From NCBI GenBank assembly GCA_025201345.1, contig JAIXMG010000014.1, positions 558,001 through 622,000 on the forward strand: 64,000 nucleotides of DNA, written 5' to 3'. The notes beneath the pieces were generated by a model, which saw only the letters and a list, made by a program, of their open reading frames with translations, searched no databases and was not told the origin of the DNA. The position numbers and the translations under genes were made by a program. Within the stretch, counting starts at the first letter, position 1; every line of letters starts with the position of its first letter. Source of the DNA: Thamnidium elegans (Eukaryota > Mucoromycota > Mucoromycetes > Mucorales > Mucoraceae). Of the stretch, positions 49,515-59,600 are shown piece after piece.

Positions 49515-50887
49515 TTTATTTGTTTATTTGTTTGTTGAATAAGGTTATTATATAATCTTAAAAAATGTGGAGAAATACTTTGATTTAACACAGAAAAATT
49601 AATAAAAACAGGTCAATAAGATTAAATGTCTAATAACGTTTACTTCTTATTTTAATTGTAAAAATCAATCCCGGTAAAAGGGATTGCTAACTATGATTTC
49701 TTATTTATAGTCTTTTGCAATAGTGGTCACACTATTGTGATTGATCGCTACACGTAGATTTGATCTAGTGATTTTTATAGCCTGAGGATCTTGGTTTCTA
49801 GATCCTGTGCTTTTTTTTATATATAAGGTTCATTTTGATACCTAACGTTTGTTATGTTTTATAATCGATGGTTCATCGATTATTATATATTCTATTTTAT
49901 GTGTGATTTTACCACAGTTGGACTTTGTAAATCTTGTGCCATGTCAGTCATGTCATAATTTTTTGAAATGAGGTAAGATGAATAGTCATTTACTATAATT
50001 AAATAGCTATAACACTAAATTATTCTTACTTTATCTATCTAGTATTTCTGTTACTACTTACAATATATAGGGCTTTACTGTAAGTCCTTTTGCTATCGGC
50101 CAGATTAATTTGGTTCTAATAATGTAACTATATGCTTAAATTTAAACTTACACTGTATTCTGACGCTTTTTTTTTTTTTTACTCAATACATTGATAGCTT
50201 ATTTCTCAAGAGTATTGCTTTTATCTTCCACGTTGTTGGCCGTGCTCTATTTATTTTTTGCTTATATAAAAAATAAGACCGAACTATAAAATACATATAC
50301 CTTCCTCTTCTGTATACAATGTAGAATAACAACAAAATCCACATATAAATAATATATTCCACTTTTTTTTTTCATATATATTTTTTTTTTATTTAATAAA
50401 TCTATATTACAAAATGTACTATAATATTGCCGTTTTATTAAATAACTATTTTATTCCATAACCTTTTAATGGATCCGATATATACTGCAATGCTTTTTTT
50501 TTTATTAATGGACAAAAACTATTGAGATTTAAATAAACTCAAACGATAAAGCTGTGTTTTAACGCCATCGATAATTGTAGCGTTATCGCTGTTTTTAAGC
50601 GGTATCGATAAATTTATCGATACCGCTGTTTTTTTAGCGCCATCGATAAATTTATCGATATCGCTTAAATTTATCGCTGTCGCTAACATCGATAATTTTA
50701 GCGATGCCGATTAGCGATAGCGATAAAATTATCGATGTGATCGCTGGGGCTCGCCTTAGTGATAAATTAGAATAAAAAGGTATATAAACAATGAAATTAA
50801 CTTACAACACGTCCTCATGTATAGGACTCCCTACTTCCAACTCCAAAATCTTTTTTTTTTTAAAAAAAAATGCTTATGTTGAGAAAC

Positions 50888-51035
50888 CTTTATGTTTCGG
50901 ATGTTAATAAATATATAAATAAAATTGAAAATAAAATGTAATTAAAATAAATAAAAATAGAGAAGCTTGTTTTTATAATTATTTTAATATACATTGAAAT
51001 CAAAAAAAACATTTCTAACATAAATGTTTCTCAGT
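50888..51035 (-). repeat. X repeat, inverted copy of about 43146-43355
   Basis: Shares GTTAATAAATATATAAATAA, AATTGAAAATAAAATGTAAT and AAGCTTGTTTTTATA in the same order with the minus strand at 43355-43146, which has an extra ~45 bp. In both copies it starts with the codons for NKYINKIENKM and continues into 3' non-coding sequence. Confidence 0.7.
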
Positions 51036-51782
51036 AAAAAAAAAAAATTGTATAAATCAAAAAAAATATAGTAACATTTATTACATATATGGTGTTGGAG
51101 ACCATATTTTCTTTTTAAAAAAAACATTTCAATTATAATAATAATAAAAAACTAAAAAGAATACAAAAAAATAAATATACATGTATCTAAAGCCTTCCTT
51201 AAAAGGTTTTCGAGATTCTTTTGGCTAGCTTTTGCTTATGAGATGAGTATTTCTCATTCAAAAAACTTGTTACCATTGTTACCTTTATGGTAACAAGTCA
51301 TTCTTAAATATGATTGGCTATACGTAAAAAAAATTGGTATAATTGTTACCATAATATTATTTTGAGTACAACAGTTCCGCCATAGTGATCACGTTTACTT
51401 TGGCTGAGTTTATAAGGCATAGTTATTTTTAAAAGTGGTAAAATTTGGAGAGAAATAGTGAGCGGAAAATATTCGAAAAGTTCGAAGGTATTTATAGCAT
51501 AAAATAGAGGAAGGTTTAAATATTAATATACTATAAATATATTTTAGATACATCCACGTGCCGGTCGTAAATGATTTATTACTTAAATTATGCGGAAAAT
51601 TAAAAAAATTCCGAATCACTTTATTTTCCTTACATCATGATTACGTCATAGAGAATAATTAAAATTCTATTCATAATAGAATTTAGACTGTTCTGATTTC
51701 TTTGATACTTAGCTTGAATAGCTAGTACCATTATTTGATGAGATAATTAGAAAACAATTTTTGTGGGTCAATTTATGTACCC

Positions 51783-51885
51783 ACTGTATAAATATTTATT
51801 ACAAAATGTGCTATAATTATTATATTATTGAATAAATATTTTATACCATGACCTGATTAATTCCATACCGTCGTAATTGTTGGAA
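51783..51885 (-). repeat. Y repeat, inverted copy of about 43655-43745
   Basis: About 95 bp are nearly identical to 43655-43745 in inverse orientation (GACGGTATGGAATTAATCAG, then ATATTTATTCAATAATATAA and ATAGCACATTTTGTAATAAA). A diverged third copy is at about 50393-50490, inside the 50761 end. Two of the copies lie just inside CACTA-type termini. Confidence 0.7.
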
Positions 51886-53011
51886 TTGAGGTAAATTAGA
51901 CGATAAATTATCGAGATAAAACTTAGAGAAATTTATTAATTAAAAATAAACTAAAGAATTCTGCTAAACTAAATAATAATCCCTTTTATACTTCTTGACA
52001 ACTGTAATCGGTACCTGATCTTATTGTTATGATAGGTTCGGGTCAATATCTAGACTCAACCTTCTCACTTTCAAATATATATATTCTACTCTTTCGAATT
52101 GACTATAAATATTCTTTGATCCAATCCCCTTGATCGGATAACATGTCCTTCCGGTAATCTCCACCTTGTTCTTAATAATGACAGGGTGGTCGAATCGCCC
52201 TTATTGGATATGTTATGAGTAAGTTGATGAAACGTTCCTTATATTTTATTTATATATTTCTGACTAGAACTTTTTCCCGTGTAATTATATTTTATATAAT
52301 TAAAGGATTGTAATTACAAGATAGAGTATTATTATTATAAAGGAGATATTTTCTATATGTCCTAGAGTATATTATTTATACTATATTCATATCATTGATG
52401 CGAGATACACCTACAGTGGGAGAAGAAACTGTTCACGTGTTTGAAAAATCTATATAAAATGCATTAAATACGAGTAAATAAGTTCCATAGGATCCCAATA
52501 TTAATGGAATATAAACTTTTAGTTCTCAAACATATTCTACTAAATTTTTAAACAGTTTGAATGATGGCATCATTTAATATAATTTTTTATCTCGCTGAAT
52601 ATAACGTGAACAGTTTTTTCCGTGTGATTAAAAATAACTAATACTTTGTTTGTCCACCCTTGGCTTCAATCACCGCTTTTATACGTTTAGGCATACTATC
52701 AATATACTTTTGGCAATCTGTTTCTGTAAAAGTATTCCACTCTTTATCACACCTTTCCCACAAGTCATGGATACCTTTAGCTCTTGTTTCATAAGAGCTG
52801 AGTTTCAGCTTAAGATGATGTCAAATATGCTCAATCGGGTTTAAGTCCGGGCTTTGAGCGCGCCAGTCTTCCAGAAGATGAACACCTTTGTCATTTAACC
52901 ACTTCATTGTTGATTTTGATTTGTGCTTTGGATCGTTATCTTGCTGAAAGTAGACATTGTTATACTGCAAATTATAGTAATCCATGGTATCGTTAAGGGA
53001 AGTGTCTAGTA

Positions 53012-53228
53012 CAGTGTCAAGCAAAACTGTTACAATGTTTTATAATTTCCCACTAAATACGGCCCTAAATCAAAACGAGCAATATAATATCCTACAATAT
53101 ATATACCATTTGAAAGCCTAGCTCATTGGCTACAAAAACTATATTGTAATTTTTTGTAGGTTACTTTAAATGGTAACTCTATCAGTCATCAAAGTTATGT
53201 AGTACATTGTAACAGTTTTGCGCGGTTA
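53012..53228. repeat. Left TIR of Tc1 element 2 (partner 54448-54664)
   Basis: Each TIR begins with GCAAAACTGTTACAATGT-like sequence and ends internally with the inverted motif ACATTGTAACAGTTTTGCGC. The motif therefore occurs four times in the element, twice per end, about 190 bp apart. This resembles the inner and outer transposase sites of IR/DR Tc1 elements, except that the inner copy is inverted. Confidence 0.8.
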
Positions 53229-53260
53229 AAAAAAGGAGGCTTTTATTTATTATTTTAGCT

Positions 53261-54309
53261 TTAGTACTTCGTCCAATAGCCTTTGGCATTAATACATTGT
53301 TCAATACGATTAGGCATACTTTCAATTACTTTTTGGCATTCTTCTTTTGTAATGACATTATACCATACTTCGGTTACACGCTCAAATAATTCTTGCATTC
53401 CTTTTGGCGGGATTTCATATTCGTTAAGTCGGATTTTTAATAAACGCCACATGTTTTCGATTGGGTTTAAATCAGGTGACTGGGGTGGCCATTCCATAAC
53501 TTGGTATTCTTGTGAATGTAAATAGTTTTTTACTAGATTTGATGTGTGCTTTGTGTCGTTGTCGTGCTGAAATACAACTTGACTGCGATTAAGGTTTAAT
53601 TTTTGACATAAAAAGTCAATTGTGGCATTCTGCTCGCCTTCCAAGATGCTTTTGTATAAGTCCTTATCCATGTTACCTTCAATCTTGCAAAGCCACCCAG
53701 TTCCTACATACGTAATTGCACTCCACAACATAATGCTGCCACCGCCATGCTTGACGCTCATCTTGACATGCTGAGGTTGAAGATGAGTACCTTCTCTAAT
53801 CCAGGCCCAAACACGTCCGTCGGGGTTAAAGCGGTTAATCTTTGTTTCGTCAGACCATACAATGCGTTTCCAGTCCTCTAATGTCCAATGTCGATGAGCA
53901 TGACACCACTCTAATCTCTTCTTGACATTTTGAGCATTAAGTAAAGGTTTGGAAGGTTTCGGAATAGAGCCTAAGCCACTACTTTTGAGAGCACGCTTGA
54001 TAGTATCAACACTAACAACCTTCTTATGATCGTTTCAAACTGTTTACGGACCTTTGAAGCACTATCAACACGACCTTTAGTCACCAAACGTACACAGTAA
54101 CGCTTGTCAGCAGCCGATAATACCTCTCTTCTACCACCCTTGTCCTTTTCACGCTCCGAACAGTACAATTTACCCACACGTGACACAGTCGCAGTACTTA
54201 CACTGATTTTCTCAGCCACCTGTCTAATTGTTTGACCATCATTCAACATAGATATAATTTGATTCTTTTGATATTCTTGAATAGAACGCATAAGGCAATT
54301 TTTTAACAA
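53261..54309 (-). pseudogene. Tc1/mariner element 2 transposase with one frameshift
   Basis: From ATG at 54309 (or the internal Met shortly after) the first frame carries paired HTH domains (EYQKNQIISMLNDGQTIRQ, VSTATVSRV, GGRREVLSAADK). Near 54035 the frame breaks: one base lost would join it to DHKKVVSVDTIKRALK in the next frame, which then stays open to the stop at 53261. Catalytic residues are all present: WSDETKIN, QHDNDTKHTS and [11 protein letters not shown]. About 345 residues in total, the normal Tc1 length. Apart from that frameshift it looks functional. Confidence 0.88.
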
Positions 54310-55253
54310 AGTTTCAATAAAGTTGTATTAAAAATTAATTGGAAACCACAGAAAATATGAAGACCAATAAAATAACACATTTTTGTGTCGATTAAGACCA
54401 TTCCTGGTTTTATTGCCAAGTTGTGGTATGAAATATTTTATTTTTTCTAACCGCGCAAAACTGTTACAATGTACTACATAACTTTGATGACTGATAGAGT
54501 TACCATTTAAAGTAACCTACAAAAAATTACAATATAGTTTTTGTAGCCAATGAGCTAGGCTTTCAAATGGTATATATATTGTAGGATATTATATTGCTCG
54601 TTTTGATTTAGGGCCGTATTTAGTGGGAAATTATAAAACATTGTAACAGTTTTGCTTGACACTGTATATGTTGATAGTCTTCTGATTTCATTGTCCCATC
54701 AAATATCTGACAAGCGTAATCTGGCCCTTCGTAAGTGATACAGCCCCATATCATTAAACTTCCACCACCATGCTTAACGGTAACATCAATATGATGTGGT
54801 TTTAGTTCATCGCCTGGTCTAGACCAATAGTACTTACAGCCATCGGAGCCCCAAATGTTAATTTTTGTCTCGTCTGAGAATATTACACGTTGCCAATCAT
54901 CACTTGTCCAATGCTCATGTCTTTTGGCCCACGCTAACCTAGCTGCTTTGTGTTTTTTCGACATGAACGGCTTTTTTTTCTTTATGGCAGAAAAAAAATT
55001 AAGTGATTTGAGTACGTTAGCAGCAGTTTTTGCTGTTAAATTGTATCCCATCTCAAGGAGAGCCTTATGAACATCAGTAGCAGTGAGTAGTTCACCGTTT
55101 AAAACACTTCGACGCACTATATTCTTGCTGTAACTACTGACAATGCTTGGTCTTCCGCCTTGACTATGTGTTATATTGGGGTACCACCTGTTACTGTACT
55201 TTGAAATCACACCTTTTGAGATTCCCAAACTAGCAGAAATGTCTGATATAGAC

Positions 55254-56623
55254 CACTGTGGCCAGATAAAGTTGTTTTTTATACTAATAACAGTAGAATT
55301 GTTTCTAAATATGCACACTGTAAATTCGGAAACTATGAGATAGTATGGTTACTGAATTTAGTATCCATGTATACTGGATTTATTATGCAGTATATTTTCC
55401 GCTGAACGCAGTAAGTTGGATACTGAAATTGAAATGGTATCTTATATACCCTATTTAGTAGAAATTCCACTAAAAAATACGTCATGAGTCTGTTTATTCA
55501 GTAACCATTGCTCTTTATTCAGTAGCCATTGTTTTTTATTTAGTAAAATCTCTGTCTATTCAGTAGCCATTGCTCTTTATTTAGTAGCCATTGTTTTTTA
55601 TTTAGTAGCCGTTGTTCTTTATTCAGTAGCCATTTATAACAACTTACTTCTACATAATATATATGGTTAAAATCTGTTTTACATAAATAGTGTTATTATC
55701 AAACTTACAAGTAAATAAAAAGCCAAGACATATGGTTAAACGGTTTCTTCTCTGTAAATATATAAACGTTTGTAGATATTAATAGGTAGTAAATAAAAAT
55801 AACTAAAAGATGTGTACCTTAAGGTGAACCATAATAGTATTCAATGGTTAAATATCTAAAAGCAAACGAACAAAAAAAAAATTGTTTTAGCGGTGGGAAA
55901 AAATAAAAAAAAAATACTTTACTTAGCGTTTAGGGATACAATAGAGGCGAATGAACTAGAGAAGAAGAAAAACAGTTATGTTCCATTTCAAGAGATTCAG
56001 TTTATTGTTAACATTGAGATTAGTCTTTTGTGTATAAAGTGAAGTAAAAGTATATATAAAAAAGGAAAAGAAAAAAAAAGGGGGGGGGAAAGGCAAGGTC
56101 GCTTACGTCTGTGGTTGAAAAAAAAAAGTCATCTTCTGCTTGGCTAAACGACCTCTTTTTTTATACGTGATTCTGAAATTTATATGGTAAGTCTTACGTA
56201 TACTGAAAAAAAGAAAGCACGAATATATGTAGTAAATCAATTTTTTTTATTATCGTAGCGTCTCTATTTTTTTTTTTTTTTTTTTTTTTTTTTGGATAAC
56301 GTGGCAGTGTCTTTTTTTCTTTTTTTTTTCTTTAAATAAATTTATATATTTGTCTATATTATTTGTACTTTGATAATTAACTTATTCCTCTATACATGTA
56401 AGTGCTAAGATCTAAACGACTATGACGCTGTAATATACCTATATGTTATAGAACATTGATATGCACCTTTTTAATATTTTAATTCCCGGGTAAAGAAAAA
56501 ATCTAAATTTAGAATAAAAAAAAGGGGAAGAGTATTTTCTACTGAAAATAGCGGAATATATTCCGTATTTAGTAACTACGTCCACTAATAACAGTATCAT
56601 TTACTAAATATCTGGCCATAGTG
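55254..56623 (-). mobile_element. CACTA family-1 element, copy B (1370 bp, inverted relative to copy A)
   Basis: It starts CACTGTGGCCAGATA and ends in the inverted form of CACTATGGCCAGATA, the reverse complement of copy A along its whole length, differing mainly in homopolymer lengths. The 21-bp repeat array is at 55490-55633. It truncates the transposase of Tc1 element 1 on the left. On the right it ends only six bases before the start codon of the Plavaka-like transposase gene. Flanks GAC and TTT show no target duplication. Confidence 0.85.
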
Positions 56624-56629
56624 TTTGAC

Positions 56630-59600
56630 ATGTCCAGCTCCTCTTTACCTTATACCCTTAACAGTAACAAAAGAATCCGACTGATGGATGATACTTGTAA
56701 ACATACATGTGATATTTGTAAAAGTCAATTCTCAAAACTGAAAGAACTGTATAATCATAAAAGAATTCATGCCCAAAATACAATGCCATCTGAAAAAGAA
56801 ACTGTTGAAATTGATGATATTTTCAACGCTGACGATATGGATGTTGAAGACCACTTAGACTATAGCAGCGATCCAATGGAAGAAGATGAATCATTTGAAG
56901 AGTGTACGTTGTCAATATAAATGTTTTAATTTCTTTATCTTAATAACTACTTACTTTATATATCTATATATAGTTTCGTACTCTGACATTTACAGTGTTC
57001 CCTATAAAACCGGTTGTACTTTTGAAGAAAATGAAGGCCAATCTCACATATACCATCAAAGTAACGTTGGTCAACATACTTTCACCATAACTGAACTCTT
57101 AAGTATCCATCTGTTTGATATCGTTTCAGATAATAATGTTCCTCGCGAGTGCTATCGTCAGTTAGTTAGGTTTGCAAACACTATAATAAGAGATATACAA
57201 AAAATACATGAAGGTTAGCTCTTTTGGATGTATCCCAATATAACTCTCAGATTTATAAAAATGTATGAGATGGATAAAATTGAATTTTATTATTAAAATA
57301 AATATTAGGTGGATTAATTTGTAAACAAATAAAAACATAATTTTAAAATATTAGCATAATGGAAAACTTTGGGGATTTAATAGAACAAGAATACTTTTTA
57401 AAAAATATAAAGAGATGTTATATCATTAAAATAATTGAGAATTATAATATAGAAAAGTTAAATATAATATATAATAATGATATTAAATCTTTTGAGATAA
57501 AATTTGAGAAAGACAATAATCCGTATTTTTTTAAGTATAAAGTTAAAAGAAGAAGAAATAAATCGTTAACAAAACAAAATAAGAAATCAAAAACATTACA
57601 AAATAATAAAAAAAATAGTCCAGAAATTAGTGAAATTAATGAAAATACTAAAAATATAAATAATGAAACTTTAGAAAACAATTTAATTAATGATATTAAT
57701 AATTGTGATGGTATAGGCAATGAACCTATTAACACTATATCCGATATACCTATAGATTATTCTAAAATTACAGGTTCTGTTGCTACTAATTTAAATAATA
57801 ATAGTGAGGATGTCAGTTTCAATGATTTATCAAACTCAAATACTAACACTTCTAAAATCATGACAAAAAGTAATAATAAAATTAACATAAAAAGAAATAT
57901 AATTAATAAAATACAAGAATTACTAGAATTGATGAAATACAGTAATGATTTAATAATTGAAGTTTTTAGTATAGTAAACAATAATAATCCTAAAATGGCT
58001 ATTAAAAAGTTAAATAAATATAACAATAACTATAAACATGTTCTGGAAATACCTTCAAAAGCAACCAAAATTAATGATGAACTTATAGAACTTATAGATA
58101 ATTTCAATATATAAAACTTTGTACTAAAATGATTAAAATATTATAATGTATTTCTATGAATAATGTTTTATGATTTTAAGATTTTCTGTCAATTATAATG
58201 TTATATAACCAAAAAATATATGCGTTTGAGATGGATAATATTGTAGATTCAAAAATATAATCAAGGAAGATAGTTTTTTGATATTAACATAAGAGAATAA
58301 ACAATAATTATATTAAGAAAATAAAATATAATCAAAAATATAATCAAAACAATTGCATGAGACGGATAATATAAAAACCTGAGACCTAAAATGATAATGA
58401 CCCGCTCTTTTTTTAAAACGAAAATATAGACACGTATTTTAACCATTTTTTTTTTTTTTTTTACAGAGTCTCCCAATCCAAAGATAATGCATGGTCCTGC
58501 GGTTGACAATCTTCTGAAGCGTCATTCTAATGTAAAGGCTCATATGTATGATGCTTGTATTCAAGGGTGTCGATTGTTTAATGATGATTCCATGGAATGT
58601 AATTACTGCAAATCAGAAAGGTTTAGAATAACTGAATCTGGATTGAAAGTACCAGAAGCAACACTGAAAGTTATTTCGATTGGTGATGTTATTGCACAAC
58701 TCTTGTCAAATAATAAGACACGTGAACTTCTTCGGTACCGTGCAGATCGTCAATCCGAACAAGGCGTCATATGTGATTATTTCGATGGAAACGCATACAA
58801 AAACTTCAAAAGCAAATACGGAGCCTTTGATAATCCTGACGATATAGCTATAGCGTTGTATACAGATGGTTCTATAAACGATAACAAAGGAAAGACTAGT
58901 TTTACTATGATACACGCCATCATATTAAATTATGATCCATTTTTAAGGTAAGCTATTTATGTATATGGCTATTAGTAGTTATATTACGATAGGGATTTTT
59001 TTTTATTATTAATAGTTACTTACTTTTTTTTTTTTATCAAAAAAGATACACAGACGAATATGTTCTACAGCTAGCTGTTGTTTCCGGCCGTCGTAAGCCA
59101 GCCGACTTGGATTCTTTTCTGGCACCTATAATATCAGAGTTAAAGGACCTATCAGAGCATGGCTTGGTGGTCAAAAAGTATAATCACGAAATTATATGTA
59201 GATCCAAGGTACATCTTATGATCGTTACAGGGGATATGCCTGCCGTGTCTCAGATGTCACATACAAGTACATCAGCGGGAAAATATGGCTGCCGCATATG
59301 TGAGGTAAAAGGACGCCACCCAGATAACATGAGCTCGGGAATGTACTTTTGTGATAATCAAGCTTCTCTTCGTCCCAAGGTTGATTATTTAAAAGGAAAC
59401 GCTGTAAGTAAAAACATAAAATAAATTCGGTATGATATTTAACTTACTCTTTTACACATTATCTAGGAAACAATGATTTATAAACCATCCATTTTTTCCA
59501 TCCTTCCGTCTTTCTCTGGATCACTTTACTTTGCTTTAGATGAGCTTCACCTTATTTCTCATGGTATTGGAAAACATATCTATCAATTGATAACCGTTGA

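Larger units (their letters stand above)
42541..50761. mobile_element. Candidate CACTA-type element bounded by CACTAAGGCGAGCC ends
   Basis: The left end (42541) reads CACTAAGGCGAGCC rightward. The right end (50761) reads the same 14 bases leftward. Both are followed inward by clusters of GCGAT/ATCGC and ATCGATAAATTTATCGAT-like motifs (42555-42800 and 50560-50745), the subterminal repeat pattern of CACTA elements. A Y repeat lies inside the right end. The outer flanks differ by one of three bases (ATT versus ATA), so no clear target duplication exists. The interior is full of other insertions and holds no transposase, so the two ends may be a true pair or two separate remnants. Confidence 0.45.
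49515..52413. other. Transposon debris between the gag-like fragment and the Tc1 elements
   Basis: No intact gene. It contains the right CACTAAGGCGAG end (50761), a short minus-strand exon-like stretch near 50866-50810 (ILELEVGSPIHEDVL up to GTAAGT), and two inverted-repeat partners of sequence near 43-44 kb (listed separately). Local palindromes occur near 49655-49750 and 51255-51300. Confidence 0.45.
53012..54664 (-). mobile_element. Tc1/mariner element 2, 1653 bp, with 217-bp TIRs and TA duplication
   Basis: The ends read CAGTGTCAAGCAAAACTG inward from both sides, with TA at 53010-53011 and 54665-54666. The inverted repeats extend 217 bp (53012-53228 and 54448-54664) and are almost identical. 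Removing the element and one TA restores the frame of the host transposase at EDYQHI/LDTSL. It is therefore the most recent insertion of this pair. Confidence 0.93.
52414..55253 (-). mobile_element. Tc1/mariner element 1, split by element 2 and truncated
   Basis: The right-hand terminus of the coding strand is at 52414 (TA, then CAGTGGGAGAAGAAACTG). An inverted copy of its TTCACGT-AACTG motif at about 52601-52620 shows that the terminal region itself is palindromic. The transposase reads leftward from 55253. The element is interrupted at 53012-54664 by Tc1 element 2. Its upstream end is replaced at 55254 by the inverted CACTA copy. Confidence 0.85.
52638..55253 (-). pseudogene. Tc1/mariner element 1 transposase, interrupted
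   Basis: The piece 55253-54665 holds the helix-turn-helix region (ISDISASLGISKGVISKY), GGRPSIVSS, and the first catalytic Asp in IFSDETKIN. Across the inserted element 2, the frame resumes at 53011 with [13 protein letters not shown], the second Asp in [11 protein letters not shown], and the third acidic residue in SPDLNPIEH, typical DD34E spacing. A TGA replaces the conserved Trp just after IEHI, and the reading then continues to GGQTKY and a stop at 52638. The N-terminus is lost at the CACTA boundary. Dead by truncation, insertion and nonsense mutation. Confidence 0.85.

Noticed and set aside
47411..56626. Target-site duplication for CACTA copies A and B, singly or as one element
   Set aside because: Flanking triplets (TCC, TAA, GAC, TTT) do not match in any pairing tried, including after a hypothetical inversion.
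57442..58026. Leu/Ile/Phe-rich minus-strand frames suggesting membrane proteins
   Set aside because: They are antisense to the Asn/Lys-rich ORF, whose codons force hydrophobic complements.
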